This document shows positions 20,220-30,186 of a stretch of DNA of 64,000 nt, in pieces. The stretch lies in contig CALSSA010000002.1 in NCBI GenBank assembly GCA_943788875.1, positions 62,001 to 126,000 of the forward strand, read 5' to 3'. The stretch's first letter is position 1. Each line of letters starts with the position of its first letter. This DNA is from an uncultured Pseudomonadales bacterium (GTDB lineage: Bacteria > Pseudomonadota > Gammaproteobacteria > Pseudomonadales > Porticoccaceae). The notes below the pieces were generated by a model, which worked only from the letters and a program-made list of their open reading frames with translations, ran no database searches and was not told the origin of the DNA. A program made the translations under genes and the position numbers.

Positions 20220-22073
20220 ATGTTGGATAGTTTTAGAAGTAATATGCGTGGCACCGCCCTAGTGATTGTTGTCATTATTGGCGCCGTATTTGTATTCTCA
20301 GGTACAGGATCTTTATTCCTGTCCGGGCCAGGCTCCGAAGTCGCCGTGGTGATTAATGGTGAAAATGTTAGTACGTTGCGCGTGCAGCAAGTAATGGCCA
20401 CCGAAAAGCAGAGGATTCTTGGTGAGAACCAAGGTTTAGATCCAGCGCTGCTCGATGACGAGCTGTTAAAGCCTGGTGTTATCCAGCGCATCATCGCCAG
20501 CACCGCGCTTGCCCAGTCAGCCGCAGAGCAAGGTTTTGTGATATCCGCCAAGCAGGTTAGCGAACTTCTGATCGCCGCAGAAGGTTTTCAGGTTGATGGT
20601 CGTTTTGATCAGCGGACCTTTGAATATGCCGTTCGCCAGCAGGGCTACACCAGCGCCTCCTTCGTTAACATGGTTAAAAAGGACCTGGTTATCCAGCAAC
20701 TTATTGAGGCGATCAACAGCACAAACTTTGTCACTGAAGCCGAAATTGCCAGCCTAGCTAAATTTACTCAGCAGACCAGAGATTATTACTATCTGACATT
20801 GCCAGTGCAGCCAATCGCAGACACAGTCAGCATCTCTGCGCAGCAGGTTGGTGAATACTACGAACAGAATAAAGCCCAATATCAGACTGAAATTGCAGTA
20901 TCGGTAGAAGCCATAGAGTTGAGTCCTGCCTCACTTGTGGGTTCACAAACTGTGACAGAAGACCAGATCCAGGCTCGCTTTGATCAGGAATCTGAGGGTG
21001 CAGACCTCACAGAACAACTTCAAGCAGCGCATATCTTTCTGTCCGATGCCTCAGATGAAAAGCTTCAGGCAATTCAGGCAAGACTAGATGCCGGCGATGA
21101 TTTTGCCGCCCTAGCAGCAGAGTACTCCGAAGACTTTGTATCCGCAGAGGTCGGTGGTGACCTAGGTTTCACCAATGGAGATACTTTCCCTGAGGCGTTT
21201 GAAGCTGCTCTGGCCAAGCTTGAACAGGGCCAGGTATCAGCGCCAGTGCAGACAGAAACAGGTACCCATTTTATAAAGCTGCTCAACCGGCAGCAGCAGA
21301 CGTTTGAGCTGGCCTCAGAGCGCGGCCGAATTGAGCGGGAACTGCTTAACGAAGCTGCCACAGATCTACTGGTCGAAAAGCTCGAAATGCTTAAAGAATT
21401 AAGCTATAGCTCAAAGACTCTGGCAGCAGTTGCCACTGATCTTGGTCTCGAGCTGCAGATCACCGAGCCATTCTCCCGCCAGGGAGGTGTCGGCATAGCG
21501 GCTTACCCTGCGGTTATCAAAGCGGCATTTAGTGCCCAAGTGATGGAAGAACAGTACGCCAGTGACGTGATGGAGCTGGGTGATGACCGTCATGTCGTGA
21601 TCAAGCTCAAAGAATCCTTCCCAGCGCGTCAGAAAGAGCTTTCCGAAGTCCGTAGCTCAGTGGTTGCCGCTCTTGAAGCAACCACTATTCGTCAGCGTAT
21701 CGCCGAGCAGGGCGCAGCATTGCTGGCTAAGGTTGAAGCCGGGGACTCTGTAGAGTCTGTGGCCAAAGCCAAAGGCCTTGATTGGCAGGTTGCCAATGGC
21801 GTCAAGCGTATTTCAAACACAGTTAACGCAGAGGTTCGAGACAATGTGTTCCAGATGTCAATTCCGGCTGGCAGAGCACAACATACAAGCTTCTATGCCG
21901 CCAATGGCGACTATGTACTGGCTTCCCTGACCAATGTCACCGTGGGCGATATCAGTAATCTGAGTGCAGCTGAGAGAACAAGTCTGGTAGCAGCAGTGCA
22001 GACCGCCAAAGGCCGCCACGATGTGCAGGCCTATCAGCAAAGCTTGCTCGCCAATGCAGATGTTGTTCAGTAA
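20220..22073 (+). CDS. ppiD: Membrane-anchored periplasmic chaperone, PpiD (SurA-N/parvulin family)
   Basis: PpiD is an inner-membrane-anchored periplasmic chaperone near the Sec translocon that assists outer-membrane protein folding. The N-terminus MLDSFRSNMRGTALVIVVIIGAVFVFSG is the single membrane anchor. It is followed by the SurA-N-like chaperone region (GENVSTLRVQQVMATEKQRIL) and one parvulin domain at about residues 260-365 (LQAAHIFLSDAS, FAALAAEYSEDFVSAEVGGDLGF). It is 617 residues, normal. AGGACAAAGACAA lies before the ATG. A strong terminator closes the block. Confidence 0.95.
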   Translation: MLDSFRSNMRGTALVIVVIIGAVFVFSGTGSLFLSGPGSEVAVVINGENVSTLRVQQVMATEKQRILGENQGLDPALLDDELLKPGVIQRIIASTALAQSAAEQGFVISAKQVSELLIAAEGFQVDGRFDQRTFEYAVRQQGYTSASFVNMVKKDLVIQQLIEAINSTNFVTEAEIASLAKFTQQTRDYYYLTLPVQPIADTVSISAQQVGEYYEQNKAQYQTEIAVSVEAIELSPASLVGSQTVTEDQIQARFDQESEGADLTEQLQAAHIFLSDASDEKLQAIQARLDAGDDFAALAAEYSEDFVSAEVGGDLGFTNGDTFPEAFEAALAKLEQGQVSAPVQTETGTHFIKLLNRQQQTFELASERGRIERELLNEAATDLLVEKLEMLKELSYSSKTLAAVATDLGLELQITEPFSRQGGVGIAAYPAVIKAAFSAQVMEEQYASDVMELGDDRHVVIKLKESFPARQKELSEVRSSVVAALEATTIRQRIAEQGAALLAKVEAGDSVESVAKAKGLDWQVANGVKRISNTVNAEVRDNVFQMSIPAGRAQHTSFYAANGDYVLASLTNVTVGDISNLSAAERTSLVAAVQTAKGRHDVQAYQQSLLANADVVQ

Positions 22074-22103
22074 AGGGCGCTAGTACACAAACAGCATAGA
22101 TAT

Positions 22104-22131
22104 AAAAAAGGCAGGGTTACCTGCCTTTTTT
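22104..22131 (+). terminator. Rho-independent terminator after ppiD
   Basis: AAAAAAGGCAGG-GTTA-CCTGCCTTTTTTAT: a GC stem with T6, 31 bases after the stop. The A tract on the other side could also serve the convergent mltD gene. Confidence 0.9.
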
Positions 22132-22186
22132 ATATCCATCAAAAACTTAGCGCTTTAAATAGCCTAGGCTCTAAATACTCAGACCT

Positions 22187-23719
22187 TTAGATACGCAGCG
22201 CATTGATAAATAGCGTCAACCGCTGACCCGGCTGTAGAAACTCATGGCGGCTGATCTTATTCCAGCGGGTGATATCACGAATACTTAGATCAAACTTCTC
22301 AGCGATCAAATATAGCGAATCTCCACGGCGCACAAGGTAAGACAGCCGACGTGTATTATCAGTGCTGGGAATCGCCGTAGAATGCTGCACAACCAGCTTT
22401 TGTCCTATTTGTAACGTATCAGTGGATAGGTTATTTGACTGCTTTAAACTGGCTGTAGAGGTCTTAAAACGCACTGCAATAGTCGACAGCGAATCACCGC
22501 GCTGCACCGCATAGACAGACTTGTGGGTCAGCGCATCAGTGTTGCTCGCCAGAGGGCCCTTGCCCGACTGAGGTATATGCAGCACCTGGCCAATTCGTAG
22601 GCGATCTGAGCGCATATTATTTCGAGCCTTTAACTGCAGGGTCGAAATCTTATAGCGCTGGGCAATTTCCGATAAAGTATCGCCACTGGCCACGGCATAT
22701 TCAGTGTAAGGTACCCAGCTTGAGGGATCAGTGGTCGCCAATAGCTCGCGCAGAGGCTCCGCAGAGCCCAGCGGCAGCAAGATATTATAAGACCCGCGGG
22801 GCGGCGTTATAGAGCGGCGGTAGGCCGGGTTTAGCCGGGTAAAGTCCTCACCTTTAATATCACTGATCGCAACAATCTTATTGAGGTCGATCTGGGATTT
22901 GATTTCAACCATTTCAAAATAGGCACTGTCCTCAATTGCAGGCAGTACAATATTATACTCATCAGGCTTCTCAATCAGCGCCGCCAGAGCCAACAGTTGA
23001 GGAACATAGTTTCTAGTCTCTCTGGGTAGCTTGATAGACCAAAAATCCACCGGCTTGCCGAGCTTGCGATTGCGTGCCATCGACTTACGCACATTGCCTT
23101 CGCCACTATTATAGGCAGCAAGGGCCAATAGCCAGTCATTGTCAAAGCGGCGGTGCAAATAATTGAGGTACTTAATGGCCGCCTGGGTCGACAGCACTAC
23201 ATCACGGCGTCCGTCATACCAGCGATCCCGGTGTAGACCAAAAGAGCGTGCCGTAGAGGGAATAAACTGCCATAGACCCACAGCGTGACTATGGCTGTAT
23301 GCCAGTGGGTCATAAGTACTTTCAACAATTGGCAGCAGCGCCAACTCAAGGGGCAGACCCGCCTTATCAAGCTCATCGGTGACATAGAAAATATACGGTT
23401 TGGCGCGGGCAAAAACCGTCGACAGATACTTTGGATTGCGCTGATACCAGCGGATTTGCTTAGCTACCGACTCATGCATCTGCTCCGGGCTCATATCGTA
23501 GCCAGAGCGGATATGCTGCCATAGATCATCAGCAACAGCAGCCTCTTCGACCACAGACCCAGCAGGCAGAAGACTCTGCCCAGCAGTATCCTGTTCAACA
23601 GCAGGCTCGGTGATCACATCCGCAATGGGCGCAGTCTCACAGCCAGTGAGCAATAAATTAGCTAATAAAAGCGCCAGAGCGGGGGTCAGAGTCCCAGAGG
23701 ACGTTTTTGAGGTAGGCAA
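22187..23719 (-). CDS. mltD: Membrane-bound lytic murein transglycosylase D
   Basis: MltD cleaves peptidoglycan between MurNAc and GlcNAc from the outer membrane. The lipoprotein signal ends LLANLLLTGC. The SLT domain carries the catalytic Glu in LPIVESTYDPLAYS and the family block AVGLWQFIPSTARSFGL. Three LysM peptidoglycan-binding modules follow (about residues 345-390, 400-445 and 460-505), each with a GDSLxxIA-type core. The only start consistent with the signal peptide is a TTG at 23719; an in-frame stop lies three codons upstream and there is no ATG before the lipobox. It is divergent from the yafS-like gene. Confidence 0.95.
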   Translation of the reverse strand: MPTSKTSSGTLTPALALLLANLLLTGCETAPIADVITEPAVEQDTAGQSLLPAGSVVEEAAVADDLWQHIRSGYDMSPEQMHESVAKQIRWYQRNPKYLSTVFARAKPYIFYVTDELDKAGLPLELALLPIVESTYDPLAYSHSHAVGLWQFIPSTARSFGLHRDRWYDGRRDVVLSTQAAIKYLNYLHRRFDNDWLLALAAYNSGEGNVRKSMARNRKLGKPVDFWSIKLPRETRNYVPQLLALAALIEKPDEYNIVLPAIEDSAYFEMVEIKSQIDLNKIVAISDIKGEDFTRLNPAYRRSITPPRGSYNILLPLGSAEPLRELLATTDPSSWVPYTEYAVASGDTLSEIAQRYKISTLQLKARNNMRSDRLRIGQVLHIPQSGKGPLASNTDALTHKSVYAVQRGDSLSTIAVRFKTSTASLKQSNNLSTDTLQIGQKLVVQHSTAIPSTDNTRRLSYLVRRGDSLYLIAEKFDLSIRDITRWNKISRHEFLQPGQRLTLFINALRI

Positions 23720-23927
23720 GAATAATCAACTTATATCTATGGAATTAGTAGCGCGGGATTGTAGCGAGCCGGGTGCCATTAAACAATAAGTCACCATCGG
23801 CTAATGCACAGTTAAGGGGTTTAGCTCCCAGGGTCCCTTTATAGCTTACGGATTACTGGCGTTTAACCAAGCCAGCGAACATAATAACCAAAACCACGCA
23901 CAGACAATCAGGTAGCTGCCAACCCTT

Positions 23928-24761
23928 ATGCCAATAAATTTTGTCCGTCATAGTAGCAGAGCACTTTTCGACCGACTCAGGGTGGCGGACCTAGAGGACT
24001 CTATTGCCGATATAGAAGCTTGGGCTGGGCAGGATTTTGCTCGATATCTGCGGCGTCAGGAGCAACTTTTACTGCAGCGCAAATACGCCCAGATGCCAGG
24101 GTACCGGCTAATGCATCTGGGGCTGGCACCAGACAAGCAAACCCTGTCCGGGTTTGAACAGCTGCACAGCTTTCATCTAGCCCCCGGTTTATCCGTCGCA
24201 CCCGGCACATCGGACACAGCGGCAGTTAGCAACTATGCCGAAATACCGCTGCCCTCCGAAGTTGTCGATGTCGCCATACTGCAACATGCGGTTGAGTACT
24301 CCGCCTCACCCAAAGCCGTGTTGGCCGAAATGTCACGGGTCGTCGCCCCAGGCGGTCATATGCTGCTATTTTTATTTAATCCTTATGGTCCAATGGGACT
24401 GCTTAAATTCCCTATGCAACTGACAACAGGTCGCCCCCATTATCGCTTCCACAATCTGCGTAAAGGGCGAGTAGCGGACTGGCTATCACTGCTCAATTTT
24501 CAGGTGCTGGAAATCGATCATGGCGCCTACAACCTGCCATTGCAGCGACCCCAATGGCTAGAGCAAGACAGTCGCTGGGAACGGCTGGGGCAAAAGATTC
24601 GCTTTCCCTTGGGTAATTTCTATATGATTCATGCAGTCAAACGGGAACCCCGAGGTATTGGCAGACAGGCCCAGTTATGGCGACCCGCGGCCAGCAATGG
24701 CTACAACGCCTCAAACTCAGCACTGAGTAACAGGCCCAGCAAGAAGCAAACCCAGCAATAG
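23928..24761 (+). CDS. YafS-like class I SAM-dependent methyltransferase domain protein
   Basis: A 277-residue protein matching the methyltransferase encoded next to rnhA in gammaproteobacteria (E. coli yafS). The late methyltransferase motifs are clear: [42 protein letters not shown]. The usual glycine-rich motif I is weak; MHLGLAP seems to occupy its place, as in the YafS group. Substrate unknown. In E. coli and Pseudomonas, gloB (glyoxalase II) normally lies between mltD and this gene, but here the 208-base gap has no room for it. rnhA follows after 10 bases. Confidence 0.85.
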   Translation: MPINFVRHSSRALFDRLRVADLEDSIADIEAWAGQDFARYLRRQEQLLLQRKYAQMPGYRLMHLGLAPDKQTLSGFEQLHSFHLAPGLSVAPGTSDTAAVSNYAEIPLPSEVVDVAILQHAVEYSASPKAVLAEMSRVVAPGGHMLLFLFNPYGPMGLLKFPMQLTTGRPHYRFHNLRKGRVADWLSLLNFQVLEIDHGAYNLPLQRPQWLEQDSRWERLGQKIRFPLGNFYMIHAVKREPRGIGRQAQLWRPAASNGYNASNSALSNRPSKKQTQQ

Positions 24762-24771
24762 CAGGAATAAT

Positions 24772-25203
24772 ATGAAGTTAGTCGAAATTTTTACCGACGG
24801 CGCCTGCCGTGGTAATCCAGGCCCTGGAGGTTGGGGCGTATTAATGCGTTATGGCAGCGAAGAGCGAAGCTTCTGTGGCGGCGATCCAGACACCACCAAT
24901 AACCGCATGGAACTGACCGCCGTTATCGAAGGTCTGGCAGCGCTTACCCAGCCCTGTGAAGTGGTGCTGAGTTCAGACTCCACCTATGTGCTTAAAGGCA
25001 TTCAGGAATGGATGCCCAGTTGGAAAAAGCGCGGCTGGAAAACCGCCGCAAAAAAACCGGTCAAAAATGTTGATCTATGGCAAAAACTCGATGCCGTTGT
25101 TGGAGAACATAAGATAGACTGGCGCTGGGTAAAAGGGCACAGCGGCCACCGTGAAAATGAGATCGCCGACCAGTTGGCCAATCAGGGCATCGATGAGCTT
25201 TAG
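24772..25203 (+). CDS. rnhA: Ribonuclease HI
   Basis: RNase HI cuts the RNA strand of RNA-DNA hybrids. The four acidic metal ligands are visible: Asp9 in [18 protein letters not shown], Glu47 in [10 protein letters not shown], Asp69 in LSSDSTYV, and the last Asp in [23 protein letters not shown] contains the catalytic His loop. At 143 residues it is of bacterial length with the basic handle region ([15 protein letters not shown]). It lies between yafS-like and dnaQ, the conserved order. Confidence 0.98.
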   Translation: MKLVEIFTDGACRGNPGPGGWGVLMRYGSEERSFCGGDPDTTNNRMELTAVIEGLAALTQPCEVVLSSDSTYVLKGIQEWMPSWKKRGWKTAAKKPVKNVDLWQKLDAVVGEHKIDWRWVKGHSGHRENEIADQLANQGIDEL

Positions 25204-25246
25204 ATCGCTAGTAAAAAACAGCCAGTAATAAACGACGAGCCAGCAC

Positions 25247-25960
25247 ATGAGACAGATCGTACTAGATACAGAAACCACCGGACTGGAAACCTCCCAGGAT
25301 CATCGGATTATTGAAATTGGCTGTGTAGAAATGGTCAATCGCAAACTCACAGGTCGTCATTATCACCAGTACATTAACCCCCAGCGCAAAGTCGACGAAG
25401 GCGCCATGGAAGTGCATGGCATCACCGACCAATTTCTCGAAGATAAACCATTGTTTGACGCCATAGCACCAGACTTCTTCGAGTTTGTTGCAGGTGCAGA
25501 CCTGATTATTCACAACGCACCTTTTGACCTTGGTTTTATCAACCATGAAACCGCCAAGCTGCCCGGTAAAACTGCCGCGATTGAAAAAGGCTGCAGAATC
25601 ATCGATACCCTGGCACTGGCCCGACAGAAACACCCGGGTCAGAAAAATAACCTCGACGCCCTGTGCAAACGCTACGGCGTCGACAACTCCCAGCGTGACC
25701 TTCACGGCGCTCTGCTGGATGCCGAGATTCTTGCCGACGTCTACCTGCTAATGACGGGTGGACAGGTCAACCTCAATATCAATGATCAGTCCGCCTCAGA
25801 CTCCGGTGAGATAAATCAGGCCTCAAACATTCGTCGGCTGCCAGGCAGCCGTCCGCCCCTGCGCGTGATCACAGCCAATGACCATGAAGTTGCTCGTCAT
25901 CAGGCCAAGCTTGAATCCATTGCAGCCACTAGCGGCACCTGTGTCTGGCAGGCGGAATAA
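25247..25960 (+). CDS. dnaQ: DNA polymerase III epsilon subunit (proofreading exonuclease)
   Basis: Epsilon is the 3'-5' proofreading exonuclease of the replicative polymerase. DEDDh motifs are present: IVLDTETTGLE (Exo I), LIIHNAPFDLGFINHE (Exo II) and DLHGALLDAEILADVY (Exo III with the catalytic His and Asp). The C-terminal tail, which in E. coli carries the alpha and clamp contacts, is present to a total of 237 residues. It ends three bases before the predicted hrpA start, so the two may be co-transcribed. Confidence 0.97.
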   Translation: MRQIVLDTETTGLETSQDHRIIEIGCVEMVNRKLTGRHYHQYINPQRKVDEGAMEVHGITDQFLEDKPLFDAIAPDFFEFVAGADLIIHNAPFDLGFINHETAKLPGKTAAIEKGCRIIDTLALARQKHPGQKNNLDALCKRYGVDNSQRDLHGALLDAEILADVYLLMTGGQVNLNINDQSASDSGEINQASNIRRLPGSRPPLRVITANDHEVARHQAKLESIAATSGTCVWQAE

Positions 25961-25963
25961 TCC

Positions 25964-28900
25964 TTGTCCGAGCCATCAGAGAAACCCGAGCCCTCAGCCA
26001 ATAAAGAGCCCTCAGCGGGAAAAGAGCCCTCAGCCAAAAAAGAGCCCTCAGCGGGAAAAGAGCCCTCAGCCAAAAAAGAGCCCTCAGCGGGAAAAGAGCC
26101 CTCAGCCAATAAAGAGCCCTCAGCCAATAAAAAGCAAGCGCCACCCCGCACTGCCAATCAATTCGAGGCGCTAAAAAAGCAGCTCACAGAAACTGTTGCC
26201 AGCAGCGATCTCCATCGCCTCAGCCGACAACTGCAAGATATGCAGCGCCATGCCAAGGGCAACAACGACATCAACCAGAACTGGCAAAAATGGTTGGCGT
26301 CCAAAGACAAGTCGGAACAGCTAGTCAGCGCAAGGCGAGACAGCCTGCCACAGATTAACTACCCAGACCTGCCCGTCAGTGCCAGATCAGAAGAGATCAT
26401 CGAGCTTATCCAAAATAATCAGGTGGTGGTAATCGCTGGCGAAACAGGCTCTGGCAAAACCACCCAGCTGCCCAAGATATGCCTGCAAGCAGGTCGTGGG
26501 GTCAAAGGTATGATTGGCCACACTCAGCCCCGCCGCATAGCCGCCCGCACCGTCGCCAACCGCATCGCCGAAGAACTAAAAACGCCATTGGGCGAAACCG
26601 TCGGCTATCAGGTGCGCTTCTCTGACCAGAGCTCAGGAAATACCAGAATTAAACTGATGACCGACGGCATTTTGCTGGCCGAGATTCAGTACGACCGCTT
26701 TTTAAGCAAATATGACACATTAATTATTGATGAAGCCCACGAGCGCAGCCTCAATATTGATTTCCTAATGGGCTACCTCAAGAACCTGCTTGCCCAACGC
26801 CCAGATCTAAAACTGATTATCACCTCAGCTACCATTGATGTTGACAAGTTCTCCAATCATTTTAATGGCGCACCAGTGGTCGAAGTCTCAGGCAGAACCT
26901 ACCCAGTGGATATTATTTACGCTGGCATAGAGGATCTGGACAGCGACCGAAACCAGATGATTATCGACTGCCTGCGAGATATCGAAGCCAACCAAAAAGC
27001 TGGAGACGTACTGGTGTTTTTAAGTGGCGAGCGTGAGATTCGCGAAGCCAATCTCGCCATCAAACGAGCTCAGTTGCCTCACACCGAAATTGTGCCTCTA
27101 TACGCTAGACTCAGTCTTGCCGAGCAGAGCAAAATATTCTCCGCCCACAAAGGTCGGCGGGTAGTGCTGAGTACCAACGTCGCCGAAACCTCCTTGACGG
27201 TGCCCGGCATTGGCTATGTGATCGACACTGGTCGCGCGCGGTTATCGCGCTATAGTTTTCGCACTAAGGTACAGCGCCTACCCATAGAGCCTATATCCCA
27301 AGCCAGCGCCAACCAGCGGGCCGGGCGATGTGGCCGGGTTAGTAATGGCATTTGCTATCGACTGTACAGCGAAGAAGATTTTAACAACCGTCCTGCCTTT
27401 ACCGACCCGGAAATCGTGCGCACCAATTTAGCCGCGGTCATCTTGCAGATGCTACATCTGCGCATTGGTGATATTCGCAGCTTCCCCTTTGTTGACCCCC
27501 CAGACAACCGCATGATCAGCGACGGCTTTAAGCTGCTCGAAGAACTGCAGGCCGTCAATAGTAGTGGCAAGCTAAGTCCACTGGGTAAAAAGCTGGTTTC
27601 AGTGCCCCTCGACCCAAGATTTGCGCGCATGATTATGCAGGCAGCCCAGACTGGTTCTCTGGCCGAGGTTATGATTATTACTTCAGGGCTGAGCATTCAG
27701 GATCCCCGTGAGCGACCCGCCGACAAGCAGCAGGCAGCCGATCAGGCCCATACCCAGTGGCGCGACCCGGACTCAGACTTTATGTCGCTTTTAAACCTGT
27801 GGCGTCATTTCGAGGCCAAGCGTCAAGAGCTATCTGGCAACCAGTACAGCAAATACTGCCGTTCCAACTACGTGTCATTTCTGCGTATGAAAGAATGGCG
27901 CGACCTGCATCATCAGGTGCACAGTGCCTGTCGTGCGCTCAAGTTTAAAGAGAACCAAAAGCCCGCAGAATATGCCGCTATTCATCAGGCACTACTGTCA
28001 GGCCTACTCGGGCAGGTGGGTATTCGCGAAGACAAATGGGAATTTGCCGGCACCAGAAACCGCAAGTTTTTTATCTTCCCCGGCTCTGGTCTGAGCAAAA
28101 AGCCACCCAAATGGGTGATGGCCGGCTCATTGATGGAAACGGCTAAACAGTACGCCCTCAATGTCGCCAAAATAGACTCAGACTGGCTAGCACCGCTGGC
28201 CGCCCATCTGGTGAAAAAGACCTACAGCGCACCGTTTTACCAAATGAAATCCGGGCAGGTGATTGCCAAAGAGCGGCAGACCTTATTTGGCCTGAGTATT
28301 GTCGAAGGCAAAAATACCGTCTACGGTAATATAGCCCCAGTGGAAGCGCGGCAGATATTTATCCAACAGGCATTAGTCGAAGAGGGCTATCGCGGCAAAG
28401 GCAGCTTCTACCAGAATAATCAGCGTCTGGTCGAAGAGCTTCAGGCCCTGGAGGATCGCTTTCGTCGTCGGGATCTGCTGGCCGAGCAAAAGGTGATTTA
28501 CAGCTTCTATGACGAGCGGCTCCCAGAGGATATTTATAACCTGCCCGCCTTTGAAAAGTGGCGTAAGCAGGCCGAGCAGGGCAATGCCAAACTGCTGCAT
28601 ATCAACAAAGAGTCACTGTTGTTAAGAGGGTTATCCGCCGACGAAGAAGCTCAGTTCCCCCAATCAGTGCAATGTGATGATATGGAATTTCAACTTAGCT
28701 ACTGCTTTCAGCCCGGACACAGCGAAGATGGGGTCAGTGCCATTATCCCATTGCCCTTGTTGCATCAGCTACCGCGTTATTATTTTGACTGGCTGGTGCC
28801 TGGTATGCTGAGAGATAAATGCATCGCCCTAGTCAAGAGCTTGCCCAAGCAGACCAGACGTCACTTTGTGCCAGTGCCAGACTTTGTAGATAAAGTGTTG

Positions 28901-30055
28901 TCGCAAGTTAAAGCTCAGGATCGGCCATTAACTGAAATCCTTGGCCAACAGCTAAAACGCCACACCGGCATCAGCATCGATGAGCAGGACTGGAACGCCC
29001 AGTCCCTTGACCAATGGTACCTGATGAACTTTATCCTGCAGGACGAGGCTGGCAAAACCATCGCCATGGCCCGCAGTCTCGACCAGCTGCAGCGCGACTT
29101 TAAGCAACAGATCAGCGCTGGGTTAGAACAGGCCTCCGACAGCGGTATTGCCAGGCAGGGCATTGTTGAATGGGACTTTGATGAGCTGCCTGAAGAAGTC
29201 GCCCTACAGCGAGGAAAAATAACCATCAAAGCCTGGCCAGCATTAAAAGACTGCGGCGACTCAGTGGCCATAGAAGTAATGGACAATCCATTGACCGCGG
29301 ATAATGTCAGCCGGGCAGGGCAGCTCAGATTAGCGCTGCTCAAAGGCCGCGAGCAGCAGCGATACCTGAGCAAAAATCTACTGCGCGGCAATGATCTGGC
29401 ACTCAAAGCCGCCGCCATTGGCAGCAGGCAGGACCTTGTCGATGCATTAATCAGCGCCAGCTTTCAGGAAGCTATTTTTGCCGATAGCGGACTGGTTCGA
29501 GATCAGCATAGCTTTGACCAAAGCTATGCAGCCGGTATCGGCAATGTGGTTGGCATTGCCCAGCAGCATGCCGATAATATTCTGTCAGTGCTGCCCCAGT
29601 TACACCAGAGTCAGAAGCAGCTGCGGGCATTAGGCCTGTCCGCGGTTTATGCCAAGCCGGATATTGCCAATCAAATTGGCTGGTTATTCTCTCCAGCGAC
29701 GCTCAGGGCAATCTCCGTCAGCCATAGCAGTCAGTACCCAAGGCTGGTGCGGGGCATCATCATTCGCCTGGAAAAACTCGCCTCTCAGGTTGGCAAAGAC
29801 CGCCAGCATATTGCCGATATAGAGGCGCTGGTGCAGCCGATTAATGATATCCAGGAGCAGGCACTGTCTCGACAACCACTTTCCCAAAAGTTGACCGACG
29901 AACTGATTGACTTTCAATGGCTGATACAGGAATACCGCATATCATTGTTTGCCCAGCAACTAAAAACCCGAGTGCCGGTATCCGCCAAGCGTCTGGACAA
30001 AAAATGGCTAGAGATCAGCGACCAGCTTCGGCGGTTCTTGGTCAATAGCCATTAG
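25964..30055 (+). CDS. hrpA: ATP-dependent RNA helicase HrpA with repeat-encoded N-terminal extension
   Basis: HrpA is a DEAH-box RNA helicase linked to mRNA processing and rescue of stalled ribosomes. Walker A is AGETGSGKTTQLPK, the DEAH box is IIDEAHERSLN, and motif VI is QRAGRCGR. The HA2/OB and DUF3418 C-terminal regions are full length. E. coli HrpA is about 1300 residues and starts near the equivalent of FEALKKQLTETV. Here that point is preceded by about 65 residues made of EPSAxK repeats encoded by 18-bp units. The tracked start is TTG with no clear RBS; the first in-frame ATG (26240) would remove the repeats and part of the conserved N-terminus. The start is therefore uncertain, the gene is not. 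Confidence 0.95.
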   Translation: MSEPSEKPEPSANKEPSAGKEPSAKKEPSAGKEPSAKKEPSAGKEPSANKEPSANKKQAPPRTANQFEALKKQLTETVASSDLHRLSRQLQDMQRHAKGNNDINQNWQKWLASKDKSEQLVSARRDSLPQINYPDLPVSARSEEIIELIQNNQVVVIAGETGSGKTTQLPKICLQAGRGVKGMIGHTQPRRIAARTVANRIAEELKTPLGETVGYQVRFSDQSSGNTRIKLMTDGILLAEIQYDRFLSKYDTLIIDEAHERSLNIDFLMGYLKNLLAQRPDLKLIITSATIDVDKFSNHFNGAPVVEVSGRTYPVDIIYAGIEDLDSDRNQMIIDCLRDIEANQKAGDVLVFLSGEREIREANLAIKRAQLPHTEIVPLYARLSLAEQSKIFSAHKGRRVVLSTNVAETSLTVPGIGYVIDTGRARLSRYSFRTKVQRLPIEPISQASANQRAGRCGRVSNGICYRLYSEEDFNNRPAFTDPEIVRTNLAAVILQMLHLRIGDIRSFPFVDPPDNRMISDGFKLLEELQAVNSSGKLSPLGKKLVSVPLDPRFARMIMQAAQTGSLAEVMIITSGLSIQDPRERPADKQQAADQAHTQWRDPDSDFMSLLNLWRHFEAKRQELSGNQYSKYCRSNYVSFLRMKEWRDLHHQVHSACRALKFKENQKPAEYAAIHQALLSGLLGQVGIREDKWEFAGTRNRKFFIFPGSGLSKKPPKWVMAGSLMETAKQYALNVAKIDSDWLAPLAAHLVKKTYSAPFYQMKSGQVIAKERQTLFGLSIVEGKNTVYGNIAPVEARQIFIQQALVEEGYRGKGSFYQNNQRLVEELQALEDRFRRRDLLAEQKVIYSFYDERLPEDIYNLPAFEKWRKQAEQGNAKLLHINKESLLLRGLSADEEAQFPQSVQCDDMEFQLSYCFQPGHSEDGVSAIIPLPLLHQLPRYYFDWLVPGMLRDKCIALVKSLPKQTRRHFVPVPDFVDKVLSQVKAQDRPLTEILGQQLKRHTGISIDEQDWNAQSLDQWYLMNFILQDEAGKTIAMARSLDQLQRDFKQQISAGLEQASDSGIARQGIVEWDFDELPEEVALQRGKITIKAWPALKDCGDSVAIEVMDNPLTADNVSRAGQLRLALLKGREQQRYLSKNLLRGNDLALKAAAIGSRQDLVDALISASFQEAIFADSGLVRDQHSFDQSYAAGIGNVVGIAQQHADNILSVLPQLHQSQKQLRALGLSAVYAKPDIANQIGWLFSPATLRAISVSHSSQYPRLVRGIIIRLEKLASQVGKDRQHIADIEALVQPINDIQEQALSRQPLSQKLTDELIDFQWLIQEYRISLFAQQLKTRVPVSAKRLDKKWLEISDQLRRFLVNSH
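25988..26131 (+). repeat. Eight 18-bp in-frame tandem repeats at the hrpA 5' end
   Basis: Units of GAGCCCTCAGCCAATAAA or GAGCCCTCAGCGGGAAAA type run head-to-tail eight times and encode EPSANK, EPSAGK or EPSAKK. The AGK and AKK versions alternate, suggesting that a 36-bp pair was itself duplicated. Each unit is six codons, so gain or loss of units keeps the frame. Confidence 0.95.
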
Positions 30056-30186
30056 TGACTAACATCTAAAGGAGAGAAAAATATCACAGAATGAAACTTC
30101 CTCAGGCTGCACTAGTCAGAAAAGCATCCTGAAACCAAACTGGCCAGGAAAAATGGAAGAAACTACACTCTCAAGGAGAACATCAA

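Noticed and set aside
30091-30132. A 13-codon mini-ORF (MKLPQAALVRKAS) upstream of the EGKCG precursor gene, possibly a leader peptide
   Set aside because: The nearest AGGAG is about 16 bases from its ATG and there is no attenuator-like structure after it; too short to support.
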